This document shows, piece after piece, positions 1 through 8,126 of a stretch of DNA of 64,000 nt (its first letter is position 1; every line of letters begins with the position of its first letter). The DNA comes from Isosphaera pallida ATCC 43644 (GTDB lineage: Bacteria > Planctomycetota > Planctomycetia > Isosphaerales > Isosphaeraceae), in assembly GCF_000186345.1 (NCBI RefSeq), contig NC_014962.1, forward strand, positions 4,802,450-4,866,449, read 5' to 3'. The translations under genes were made by a program, and so were the position numbers. The notes under the pieces were generated by a model that searched no databases, was not told where the DNA came from, and was given only the letters and a program-made list of their open reading frames with translations.

Positions 1-1722
1 GACGAGGGAGGGGATATTGACCCCATTCCGGCCCTCGTCGAGTTTCAGCTTGACCCCATCCCGCTGCAGGAGCGAGGCTGGTTTCTGCCGGTGGTCGGCG
101 CGGTGGGGATCACGCTAATGAGCCTGGCGTTCGCCTCGATCCGTTCGGCGTTGGGCATGAAGCGGGCCAAACTGGCGGCCGAGGCGGCCAGCCAAGCCAA
201 AACCATCTTCCTCGCCGCCATCAGCCACGAACTGCGCACCCCGCTCAACGCCGTGTTGGGAATGACCCGACTGCTCTCCGATTCAACCCTAGAAACGCAT
301 CAACGCGAACAAGTCCGCGAGATTGAACTGGGGGCCGGACGCTTGCTCCGAGTCCTTAACGACTTGATCGACTTCACTGCCCTGGAAACTGGTCGGCTTC
401 ACTTGGACATTCGTCCGGTTCGGCTGCACGACCTGCTGGCCGAATCCCTGGCGTCCTCGCGGGAAATAGCTGCTCAGCGTGGTCTGGAGTTTCAGATTCA
501 CTTGCCAGCACGCGATTGGGTCCGGGTCGTAACCGATCCCACCCGCTTGGGTCAAGTGATCGACAACCTGGCGGGCAACGCCGTCAAGTACACCCTTAAA
601 GGGTCGATTGACCTGACCATCACCTTCGACCCGTTCCACCGTCAGGACACCCTTCCCGAGGAACTGGCGGAACGAGTGGCTCAGTACTCCTTGGCCGAGG
701 CGCGGCAAGCCGACCATCTGGCTCAGATGGTCATCCAAGTGCGCGATACGGGAGTCGGGATCGCTCCGGATCGCTTGGAGACGATTTTCCTGCCCTTTGG
801 CGGTTCAACCCCCTCCCTTGAAACCGGAGCGCGGCCCGCGGGATCGAGCCGGATTGGCCGCGGCACGACCAACAACGGCCTGGGTCTGGCGGTGAGCCGC
901 CGTCTGGTCGAACGCATGGGCGGCACCATTGAAGTCAGCAGCATCGTGGGCCAGGGTTCGGTGTTTACCGTGAGACTTCCCGTCGGTCTGTTCGAGGAAG
1001 CATGCTCCGAAGACCATTCCCTGATGGGCGAACCCGCGTTGGGAGGTTCGAACTCCGCCGAGGCCGCCCTGCTCGCGGCCACGACGGCGTCAGCCAACCC
1101 AACCGCCAACGGTCAAGCCGAGTCGTCCCCACCGAGCGAGGACGCCAACCCGGCGGCCGTGGTTCCTCCGGCGGTCAATCCCAACGAGTCGCCCCTACGC
1201 ACGGGCGAATTCGGCGTGACCGGCAATCGTCCGGTGGTCGATTTGCGCAGTCGCACCTTCGACCCCGAAATGGGGCGTCGCTTCCCTCTGGAAGTCCTGG
1301 TGGCCGACGATGTTGCGGTTAACCAAAAGCTGCTGGCCTCGATGCTGGAACGGTTCGGCTATCACGCCGATGTCGTGGCCGATGGACGTCAGGCGCTCGA
1401 CGCTCTGGCCGCCAAGTCCTACGACCTGGTAATGCTGGATATTCATATGCCGGTGATGGACGGCGTCGAGGCAGCCCGCCAGATTGCCCGCGCCTGGCCG
1501 GAGACCCGCCGGCCACGTTTAGTGGCCGTCACTGCCAACGCCCGCGGCGAGGAAAGCGCCGCCTGGATGAACGAGGGATTTGTCGATATCCTCTCCAAAC
1601 CAATCCAACCTCACGAATTGGCCGAAACCTTGGAACGCACGGGACGCTGGGCCCGCAAACGCCGCGCCACGCCCGAAGCCAGCGAAACCGACGCGCTGGT
1701 CAACGACAGTCCCGACAACTAA
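1..1722 (+). CDS. Hybrid sensor histidine kinase/response regulator (5' truncated)
   Basis: The frame is open from base 1, so the start and any sensor domain lie outside the window. Visible order: a short hydrophobic segment (bases about 91-135), a linker, a HisKA dimerisation domain with the phospho-acceptor His in SHELRTPLN (codon at 226-228), and an HATPase_c domain with an N box (QVIDNLAGNAVKYT), a DTGVGI G1 box and a GLGLAV G2 box. An Ala/Pro-rich linker follows (about 1020-1260), then a C-terminal receiver domain with the acidic pair ADD, phospho-acceptor Asp in MLDIHMPVMDG (1438-1440) and the conserved Lys in LSKPI. It should autophosphorylate on His and pass phosphate to its own receiver. 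No output domain is visible, so a separate phosphotransfer protein or regulator is expected. Signal unknown. The next gene is convergent, about 100 bases away. Confidence 0.95.
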   Translation, partial: DEGGDIDPIPALVEFQLDPIPLQERGWFLPVVGAVGITLMSLAFASIRSALGMKRAKLAAEAASQAKTIFLAAISHELRTPLNAVLGMTRLLSDSTLETHQREQVREIELGAGRLLRVLNDLIDFTALETGRLHLDIRPVRLHDLLAESLASSREIAAQRGLEFQIHLPARDWVRVVTDPTRLGQVIDNLAGNAVKYTLKGSIDLTITFDPFHRQDTLPEELAERVAQYSLAEARQADHLAQMVIQVRDTGVGIAPDRLETIFLPFGGSTPSLETGARPAGSSRIGRGTTNNGLGLAVSRRLVERMGGTIEVSSIVGQGSVFTVRLPVGLFEEACSEDHSLMGEPALGGSNSAEAALLAATTASANPTANGQAESSPPSEDANPAAVVPPAVNPNESPLRTGEFGVTGNRPVVDLRSRTFDPEMGRRFPLEVLVADDVAVNQKLLASMLERFGYHADVVADGRQALDALAAKSYDLVMLDIHMPVMDGVEAARQIARAWPETRRPRLVAVTANARGEESAAWMNEGFVDILSKPIQPHELAETLERTGRWARKRRATPEASETDALVNDSPDN

Positions 1723-1826
1723 ACCCCTCGACTCGACACACGGCAACAACCCCTCTTCCTAGATGAGATCGGGGAACGAGCGCAACGCGAGCGGGGTTGA
1801 GGACTGCGTGGCTGGCCCTGGTCGGT

Positions 1827-3509
1827 TCAGATCGCCTTGGGTTCGTCGGGGGTGTCAGGACCAGGAGCGTGTCCGAAGCGTTGGAGGACCAGTACCATGA
1901 CGGCGACTAGGGCGTAGCCAGCGGCCCAATGCCAGGGTGTCTGATACCAAGCGGTTTCAAGGCGTCCCTGCTGTGCGAGTTGGGCGACGATTGACCAGGG
2001 AGTGCCGATCGCCCCCGACGGCAGAGGGGAATGGATGACGCCGAACAACGCCAACAGTGCGGCCAGCAGAAAGGTGAAGGCTGCGGAGCGGGCCCGGCCG
2101 TCGATGAGGTGAACCAGCGCTGTGGCCCAAACCAGACCAGTCACAATGAAGCCGCCGGAGAGCACGGTCAGGGTTTGCAACGTGTGTTGGACGTTGGGTG
2201 GCAACTCAGCGAAGCTCTTGCCCGAAGCGGCCAGGACGTCGTTGGCGGGAATCAACGCCAGATAAGCCAAAGCGGGCAAACAGGCCAAGGCCAGCGCGGG
2301 GAAGTGTCTGCGGGGAATATGCTGATAGGAGGATGCTGTAATCTCCACGCCAACGAAAATTAGAATCGGAAAGATCGCCGGTTTGGGGATGATCTGGAAG
2401 ATGAAAGCGAAATAGCCCAACAGACCGGCTCCGCCCACGAACAGGGCGGTGGCCAGGGTGTAGGCGGCGCGTCCGCCCATCGCCTTGTAGGCGGGGTGGC
2501 CGATGTAGGGGGTGGATTGAATCACGCCGCCGAACAGGCCGGCGATCAGGGTAGCGGCTCCCTCTACGCCAATGATGGTGCCGGTGGGGTAGTCGTCGCC
2601 TACGGTCGCGGCGCTCTCGGCGCAGTCGATGCCGCCGACCACGGTGGCCAGCGCCAACGGCAGGGCGATTGGCAAATACAATAGCACTTCATTGAGGTTG
2701 GCAGCCTGGGCGATCCAGTCGAAAAATCCCGGCATTGGCCAGGGGAGGCGAAAGGCCAGTTGGGTGGTCAAAGCCGATTCGGTTGAGCCGGGCGCGGCGT
2801 ATCCCAACGCTCCCGCGCCGAGAATAACGGCGTAGTAGGCAGCACAGCCCACCACAAGACTTCCCAACGCGCCGGGAAGACCTCGCGGCAAAATCCAACG
2901 GGCTGTCAAGGCCGTCAAGATCAAGAAGGTGGCGGCCAGCCCCGCGACGGGGTGTTCCATAATCTCAAGAAGAGGTAAGAAGCTGATCAGAACCAGGGCA
3001 ATCGCCGCCAGCGAACCCAGCAACCCTGCGCGGGGGACGACCCGGCGAATCCAGCCGCTGAGCGTGGCGCAGGCCAGCTTGAACACCCCAGAGAGGAGCA
3101 TCAAGGCGATGCCGAGATGCCAGATGTGTTCAGCAGCGGCCCATTCCTCGAGGCCGCGTTGCCGCGCGTTGAGAAAGGCCGGCCCAAGAACCAGGAAGAC
3201 CATACCGAAGGTGCTGGGGGTGTCCAGTCCCAAAGGCATGGCGGTCACATCGCCGCGCCCCTTTCGCTTGGCCAATTGAAACGCCATGAAGGTGTAGATC
3301 AAATCACCAAACAGGACCCCCAAGGCGGTGCCGGGGATCATCCGAGTGAGGATGAATTCAACGGGCACCCCGAAGACACTGCTCAACAGGGTGGCCAGCA
3401 GGATCATGACCCCAATGTTATCGAGCATGAGACCGAAGAAGGCATTGAAGTCGCCGCGGGCCGCCCAAGAATAACGAAAGGAAGCCGAGGTCGAGGGGTC
3501 CGCCGTCAT
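1827..3509 (-). CDS. NCS2/AzgA-like xanthine-uracil family permease
   Basis: A 560-residue integral membrane protein with about 12-14 hydrophobic segments. The N-terminal motif GDVTAMPLGLDTPSTFG and the later ESAATVGDDYPTG segment resemble the paired substrate-binding half-helices of nucleobase:cation symporter-2 carriers of the AzgA branch. Likely role: uptake of a purine, pyrimidine or related compound across the inner membrane; the actual substrate cannot be read from sequence. ATG at 3507-3509 is preferred; a TTG four codons upstream (3521) is possible and neither has a clear Shine-Dalgarno sequence. It stands alone, convergent with the kinase gene and divergent from the cytochrome gene. 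Confidence 0.85.
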   Translation of the reverse strand: MTADPSTSASFRYSWAARGDFNAFFGLMLDNIGVMILLATLLSSVFGVPVEFILTRMIPGTALGVLFGDLIYTFMAFQLAKRKGRGDVTAMPLGLDTPSTFGMVFLVLGPAFLNARQRGLEEWAAAEHIWHLGIALMLLSGVFKLACATLSGWIRRVVPRAGLLGSLAAIALVLISFLPLLEIMEHPVAGLAATFLILTALTARWILPRGLPGALGSLVVGCAAYYAVILGAGALGYAAPGSTESALTTQLAFRLPWPMPGFFDWIAQAANLNEVLLYLPIALPLALATVVGGIDCAESAATVGDDYPTGTIIGVEGAATLIAGLFGGVIQSTPYIGHPAYKAMGGRAAYTLATALFVGGAGLLGYFAFIFQIIPKPAIFPILIFVGVEITASSYQHIPRRHFPALALACLPALAYLALIPANDVLAASGKSFAELPPNVQHTLQTLTVLSGGFIVTGLVWATALVHLIDGRARSAAFTFLLAALLALFGVIHSPLPSGAIGTPWSIVAQLAQQGRLETAWYQTPWHWAAGYALVAVMVLVLQRFGHAPGPDTPDEPKAI

Positions 3510-4017
3510 GGGCCGATCCAAAGGTTGATGGGTTCGAGGATTCGTGACAGAAGCCGGAGGAGAGCGATGGGGGCCGATCGAGCCGCCCCAACGCAGTTTG
3601 GTTCAGGTGGGATCGATGTGGAACCCGCGAGAGGACAGGAGAAGGCGCGTTGGGATGACGCCCGGTGTTAGCCTAGCCGACTTGTCGGTGGCGCTCAATC
3701 GGTTCCAAGTCGGCAAGGAGCATTCCAGTCCTTTCCCCGCCTCTCCACCTAAACGGAACGCAGGGGAAGCCCCCCCTTGCATCAACCGCCGGAGCGTCGT
3801 ATGGTGAAGAAAGCCGGTCCACCGAGAATCGGTCCGGGTTCCGACCTTTGACCGGTCGGCTCCACCATGAATCCCGCCCCATTCGGGTCCTTGCGACCCA
3901 ACGGTGTTTCGCCGTGGTCCAGCCAAGCGGGCGGTCGCGTCCGCCTCCATCCCACCGCCCCGCTTTAGTTTGTGGGTTGCCTTGTCTTCCCCGTGTTTCG
4001 ACTTGGGAGAATCGCGC
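3510..4017. other. Divergent intergenic region, no gene seen
   Basis: About 500 bases between the permease (minus) and the cytochrome (plus). Open frames here are antisense or extended shadows without coding character. Both promoters must lie here but I could not identify a convincing pair. Confidence 0.5.
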
Positions 4018-4500
4018 ATGCGCTCGAAATGGATCGCCGCCGTCGTTTCGTTGGCCGCTGTCGGCATGTTGGGGCTGGGGCTTTCCCAGGCCTCGTCGGT
4101 TTCGTCTACCCCCGTTCCGGTGGCGCTCGACGGCGATGGCCCGCTTCACGAGATCATGGAGGGGGTCAACAAGCAGAACAACACCCTCCGCAAGGGAGTC
4201 CGAACCGCCGTCGCCTACAAGAAAAGCTATGAAGAAGTGTTGGCCGCTAGCGAAGAGATGGTGAAGCTCGCCAAGAAAGCTCAGGAGGTCAAGGAGTACG
4301 CCGAAAAACTCAACAAGGTCAAGGAGTGGAACGACCTCTCCCAGAAGTTCACCGAGTCGGCCGAGCAACTTCTCACCATCGTCAAGGACAAGCAAAAAAC
4401 CCAGAAGGAAGCCAACGATCAGTGGAAGGCGATGGGCAAGACTTGCACCGACTGCCACAACGTCTTCCGAATCGACGAGGAAGATCCGTTCGGACGCTAA
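4018..4500 (+). CDS. Exported cytochrome c with C-terminal heme site (cytochrome c'-like)
   Basis: A 160-residue protein with a signal peptide (residues 1 to about 27, MRSKWIAAVV then a hydrophobic core) and one heme-binding CTDCH motif at residues 143-147, close to the C-terminus. A heme motif at the end of a mostly helical, Lys/Glu-rich protein is the layout of cytochrome c' and related four-helix-bundle cytochromes. It should be periplasmic. Function could be electron transfer or binding of a small gas ligand; sequence alone does not decide. ATG 4018 is supported by GGGAGA eight bases upstream and by the signal peptide; an upstream GTG (3904) only adds unrelated residues. A 14-base perfect palindrome follows the stop codon. 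Confidence 0.85.
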   Translation: MRSKWIAAVVSLAAVGMLGLGLSQASSVSSTPVPVALDGDGPLHEIMEGVNKQNNTLRKGVRTAVAYKKSYEEVLAASEEMVKLAKKAQEVKEYAEKLNKVKEWNDLSQKFTESAEQLLTIVKDKQKTQKEANDQWKAMGKTCTDCHNVFRIDEEDPFGR

Positions 4501-4503
4501 TCG

Positions 4504-4517
4504 CTCAACCGGTTGAG
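4504..4517. terminator. Perfect palindrome just after the cytochrome stop codon
   Basis: CTCAACCGGTTGAG is a perfect 14-base palindrome starting four bases after the stop. In RNA it can form a five-pair stem with a CCGG loop. There is no T-run after it, so a Rho-independent terminator is not established; it might be an RNA end-stabilising hairpin or an operator. Confidence 0.35.
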
Positions 4518-4755
4518 TCCGGTTCCACCAAAGACGTATCAACGTTTCAATCATTGCTCCCCAATTGACACCGACCGCTCCGCCCCGTCGCTCGCGTCCT
4601 GCTGGGATCGCGGCTGGCGGGGCGGTCGCGTGCGCCTCGCGTCGCGGCGTGTTGACCTCGCCATTGTGGGGTCGCTCGCGTTGGAGTGGCCGAACGCATC
4701 GTGGCGGCGATCGCCGTTGGATCTGTCCACCACGCCATGACACCCCACCCACGCT

Positions 4756-5634
4756 ATGCCTTCATCCCTTTCCTCGGCTTGGACCTTCGTTCTGGACTGG
4801 ACCGCTCCTCCGGATCGCCCCGCGCTTGATCTGGCTCTGGATGAAGCGTTACTCAACCACGCCACCGCCTTGGCCGAAGCCGAAACCAAAGTCGAAGCCG
4901 AGGTCCTGGTCCAACCCGGTTGTTCTTGCGACATCGCCCCGGCATCGAACGCCACGCCCACGCCACCACACCGTTGGGTTCGCCTCTGGAGCCGGCCCGC
5001 GGCGGTGGTGGTGCTGGGAGCGACTCGTCCGTTCGCCCGCGATGCTCGTCCAGAGCTTTGCCAAGCCGAAGGGGTGCCGATTCTGCGTCGTTCCAGCGGC
5101 GGAGGAACCGTCTTGCTAGGACCGGGAGTTCTCTGCGGCGCGATTGTCGCGCCGATTGGGGAGGATCCGGCCTACCGCGCGGTGGATCGGGCTCAGGTAA
5201 CGCTTTTGGAACGATTGGCCGAGGCGTTGCGTGGCTATCTTGATTCCGAGGCGCGATCCTCGCTGCGGGTCGAAGGATCGGGCGACTTGACCTGGCAAGG
5301 CCGTAAGTTCGCCGGCAGCGCGCAACGACGCACCAAGACCCACCTGCTGGTTCATGTCAGCGTGTTGACACCCGAGGCCGATCTCAACGCGATCGACCGC
5401 TACCTCCCCCTGCCCGACCGCGTGCCGGATCACCGCCGAGCGCGGAGTCACAACGAGTTCCTGACGGTTGCCCCAATCGACTGGGAACGATTGGTCTGCG
5501 CGTTGCTGGAGGCTTGGGCCGGCCCCCCGTCGCAACGGGCGTGGCTCGACCACCCTCCACCCGACGCCTTGGCACGGGCGGAAATGTTGGTGCGGGAACG
5601 ATTTGGACAACAGGATTGGATCGAACGGTTCTAA
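4756..5634 (+). CDS. Lipoate-protein ligase A family protein
   Basis: A 292-residue protein of the biotin/lipoate ligase fold. It shows the RRSSGGGTVLLGPG loop (from about residue 112) that binds the lipoyl or acyl adenylate, and DLTWQGRKFAGSAQRR, where Lys184 matches the conserved ligand-contacting lysine. These enzymes attach lipoate to lipoyl domains of 2-oxo acid dehydrogenases or of glycine cleavage H protein, or transfer octanoyl groups (LipM/LipL type). Which of these applies is not decidable by eye, so no symbol is given. It appears monocistronic; the gene after it is convergent. Confidence 0.85.
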   Translation: MPSSLSSAWTFVLDWTAPPDRPALDLALDEALLNHATALAEAETKVEAEVLVQPGCSCDIAPASNATPTPPHRWVRLWSRPAAVVVLGATRPFARDARPELCQAEGVPILRRSSGGGTVLLGPGVLCGAIVAPIGEDPAYRAVDRAQVTLLERLAEALRGYLDSEARSSLRVEGSGDLTWQGRKFAGSAQRRTKTHLLVHVSVLTPEADLNAIDRYLPLPDRVPDHRRARSHNEFLTVAPIDWERLVCALLEAWAGPPSQRAWLDHPPPDALARAEMLVRERFGQQDWIERF

Positions 5635-5689
5635 CGTGGCGTTTTCTACGTCGTCTCGTGATCAATTCCAACCGGCGGTTCATGTTACC

Positions 5690-6631
5690 TCACTCAGCGA
5701 AGCCCCGGTCGGACGCGAATTCCGACCGCTTCGAACCGCGTTGGGAAGAAGGCACCTTGACAACGACCATCTGACGACATTTGCAGCTGAAGATAGAGCA
5801 ACCGTTGTTGGTGTCCCAACAATCGGCGTGGTGAGGGGTGTGGCATTGTTGGCAACGCACATGGTCGCCTTGGATGGGTTCGCCGCAGAATTGGCAGATC
5901 GGAGGCTCGCGGTTCGACGTCTCGGCCGCGTCCCCCTCCAGCACCTTCACCCCGCGTCCCTGGGTCTGTTGAATCGCCTCCAGCAGACGGTCGTACAAGA
6001 GCAAGGCTAGTGTGGTGGTTAGGTCGAGCGCTTTGAAATTCTGATTAAGCGGACGGCCCACCTGCACCATTAACCGCTCAGGGTTGACGGTCACCAGCAG
6101 GTGGTGTCCCGAGGGAACCACGCTCAGCAACCGATCAAGGGCTTGTTGGACCTGGAGATCGGTCAGGAAGAGGTTCGCCAATTCAGGATCGTTGGCGGCC
6201 AGAATCCACGGAGGATCGAAATTGTAACGCTCGGCGATCGGGTGGTTGGCCAGATCGACTCGTCGGGTTCCCCGAGGCGGGTTGAAGGGCTGTTTGGAAT
6301 CCTTGTGAATCAGTTCCAGTCGCGTGGTCTGGGGATCGGCAAAACGCACCACCACCCGAGTTCGGCTGGGGCGGCGCTCGTTGGCCAATGCCGGTGCCAA
6401 GCCCACACGCACCAGAGCCTGGCCGTGGTGGAAGGTCACGATCGGCGGGTCGGAGATGCCGCGGGACTCGCAACGCCCTTGACGCTTGCGCGCCAAGGTC
6501 ATCAACGCCGAATAAAGGTTGGTCCCCCCCCCAAACAACATCCGCCAGATCAACGTCAGAATGGTCTTCACGACTTTGAAAAGGAGGAAGAGCCCCAACA
6601 AGACCAGAGCGATGGTGAACGCTTCGCACAT
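5690..6631 (-). CDS. Membrane-anchored protein with C-terminal RING-like zinc-binding domain
   Basis: A 313-residue protein. Residues about 5-33 form one hydrophobic segment, so it is probably anchored by its N-terminus. The middle (about 60-235) is an alpha/beta region I do not recognise. Residues 246-285 hold a cysteine/histidine array: Cys246, Cys249, Cys260, Cys263, His267/268, Cys271, Cys278, Cys283 and Cys285. This spacing resembles the bacterial RING-like family (Prok-RING) and treble-clef RING/FYVE-type domains that bind two zinc ions. The function in bacteria is unproven; a link to ubiquitin-like chemistry would be speculation. No partner gene (E1, E2 or ubiquitin-like) is visible nearby. 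It is convergent with the lipoate ligase. Confidence 0.8.
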   Translation of the reverse strand: MCEAFTIALVLLGLFLLFKVVKTILTLIWRMLFGGGTNLYSALMTLARKRQGRCESRGISDPPIVTFHHGQALVRVGLAPALANERRPSRTRVVVRFADPQTTRLELIHKDSKQPFNPPRGTRRVDLANHPIAERYNFDPPWILAANDPELANLFLTDLQVQQALDRLLSVVPSGHHLLVTVNPERLMVQVGRPLNQNFKALDLTTTLALLLYDRLLEAIQQTQGRGVKVLEGDAAETSNREPPICQFCGEPIQGDHVRCQQCHTPHHADCWDTNNGCSIFSCKCRQMVVVKVPSSQRGSKRSEFASDRGFAE

Positions 6632-7020
6632 CAGAGCCGGGTTCCGCCAAACGGGATGAAGAACGTGTTGGCCGACTGGAGAGTCTTGGGAGCCTTGCGG
6701 GCGGCTCGAAAGCCTAGAGTCGTAAAGAGATTCGCTCGCCGGCCTTCCAGTTTAGGAAATCGTCATCGGACCAAACATCCCGCACTGTCGCCGTCCCCAC
6801 CTCTAACCTTACTCCGTCCCACCGGTGCGTTCCGGCCTTGACGGTGTTCCCCGGGCGTTTCACGCTTGCGCTTTGCTCCTCCAACCCATGAGATGAGATA
6901 GGATGATCGGAGCCGACGTGACGCGACGCGACACCACAGTCCCGCCCAGAGACGCGGGATCGAGACGCTGGGCAAACGCTAAGTTAAGTTCAAACTTAAG
7001 TTCAAACGACGAGGGACGCG
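6632..7020. other. Divergent intergenic region
   Basis: About 390 bases between the RING-like gene (minus) and the DMT exporter (plus). The only distinct element is the 12-base tandem repeat close to the exporter start. Confidence 0.5.
6984..7007. repeat. Perfect 12-base tandem duplication upstream of the DMT gene
   Basis: TTAAGTTCAAAC occurs twice head to tail (6984-6995 and 6996-7007), ending 13 bases before the ATG at 7021 and just ahead of the GAGGGA ribosome-binding site. The junction creates the palindrome AACTTAAGTT. Could be an operator or a copy-number-variable 5' leader element. Confidence 0.6.
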
Positions 7021-8091
7021 ATGGTCAATGACGGTCAAGACGGGGCGTTCCAACCATGCGACCGCAACGCCCAGTTGGGGCAACCAATCGAGCCCGAGCT
7101 CGAGCTCGGTCCGAACGTCTCCAATGCGTCTGCGGCCCTTGCGACTTCCCGCGAGGCTCTCCAGTCAGCCGACACGGTCCGTTTTCAAGCCGACGCCCGC
7201 GCTTTGCGAACTGGGCGGCTTATGGTCGTCGCCGCCGCGGTCCTTTGGAGTATTTCGGGGGTCGCCACCAAGGCGATCGACCTCGACCCCTGGACCATCG
7301 CGTTTTTTCGAGGCGCGTGCGCTGGTCTGGTCCTTCTGCCGTTGGTACCACGCCAAGGACGGGTCGTTCGTCCCGCGATGCTGCCGATGATCCTCTGTTT
7401 CGGGGCGATGAGTGGTCTGTATCTGGCGGCGATCAAGGCGACGACCGCCGCCAACGCGATCTTCCTGCAATGCTCGGCCACCTTCTGGCTGATTCCGATC
7501 GGTTATGTTTTACTCGGCGAAAAGCCTGACCCCCGCGCCCTCGCCGGGATCGGCCTAGCAATGGCGGGCGTGGTGACAATCGTGGCGGCCAGCGTTGTTC
7601 AGGGAACCGGCGACCTGGTGGGGATCGCCCTGGGGATTGGCAGCGGCGTCGCCTACGCCGGGGTTGTGGTCAGTCTGCGGAGCTTCCGCGGCCTCGACCC
7701 CCTGTGGCTCAGTTCGGTCAACAACCTGGGCGGCGCGCTGGTGATCCTCGCGGCAGTCTGGCTCATCCAGGGTCCCATCGCCTGGCCCTCGCCCGCGATG
7801 CTGGTCGCCCTGACCACCTTCGGAGTCGTCCAAATGGCGATTCCTTATGTGTTGTTCGCTCGTGGTCTCCGAGTGGTTCCCGCCGCCGAGGGTGCCCTTT
7901 TAGCACTTTTGGAGCCTATCCTTTCACCGTTTTGGGTGTTCTTGTTCATTGGCGAGCAACCCGATGGGTTTTCTCTGATCGGCGGCGCGTGCCTCTTAGG
8001 CGGGATCGTTCTGCGTTACCTCCCTCTCCCGCGATGGTCGGAGCGTCGTCGCGGGGGTGTGGAGCGGATCGAACCGGAGTCACGGACCTGA
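7021..8091 (+). CDS. DMT superfamily (EamA-type) transporter
   Basis: A 356-residue protein. Residues 1 to about 65 are polar; then about ten hydrophobic helices in two similar halves (first helix near MVVAAAVLWSISG; second half begins near the GVVVSLRSF region), the plan of EamA drug/metabolite exporters. Likely exports an unknown metabolite across the inner membrane. ATG 7021 has GAGGGA five to six bases upstream, which supports keeping the unusual polar N-terminal extension; an internal ATG near residue 68 would give the more usual family length. A 12-base tandem repeat lies immediately upstream. Confidence 0.85.
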   Translation: MVNDGQDGAFQPCDRNAQLGQPIEPELELGPNVSNASAALATSREALQSADTVRFQADARALRTGRLMVVAAAVLWSISGVATKAIDLDPWTIAFFRGACAGLVLLPLVPRQGRVVRPAMLPMILCFGAMSGLYLAAIKATTAANAIFLQCSATFWLIPIGYVLLGEKPDPRALAGIGLAMAGVVTIVAASVVQGTGDLVGIALGIGSGVAYAGVVVSLRSFRGLDPLWLSSVNNLGGALVILAAVWLIQGPIAWPSPAMLVALTTFGVVQMAIPYVLFARGLRVVPAAEGALLALLEPILSPFWVFLFIGEQPDGFSLIGGACLLGGIVLRYLPLPRWSERRRGGVERIEPESRT

Positions 8092-8126
8092 ACCCAACGG
8101 CCGAGTCCTCTCCAGCTGGCCGGGAC

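Noticed and set aside
289-1446. Several minus-strand open frames of 80-150 codons opposite the histidine kinase gene
   Set aside because: They are shadows of a clear kinase/receiver gene in a high-G+C genome; no family motif and no ribosome-binding site.
3673-4752. Minus-strand frame of 359 codons across the cytochrome gene
   Set aside because: It runs antisense through a clear cytochrome with signal peptide and heme motif; Arg/Gly-rich text without domains.
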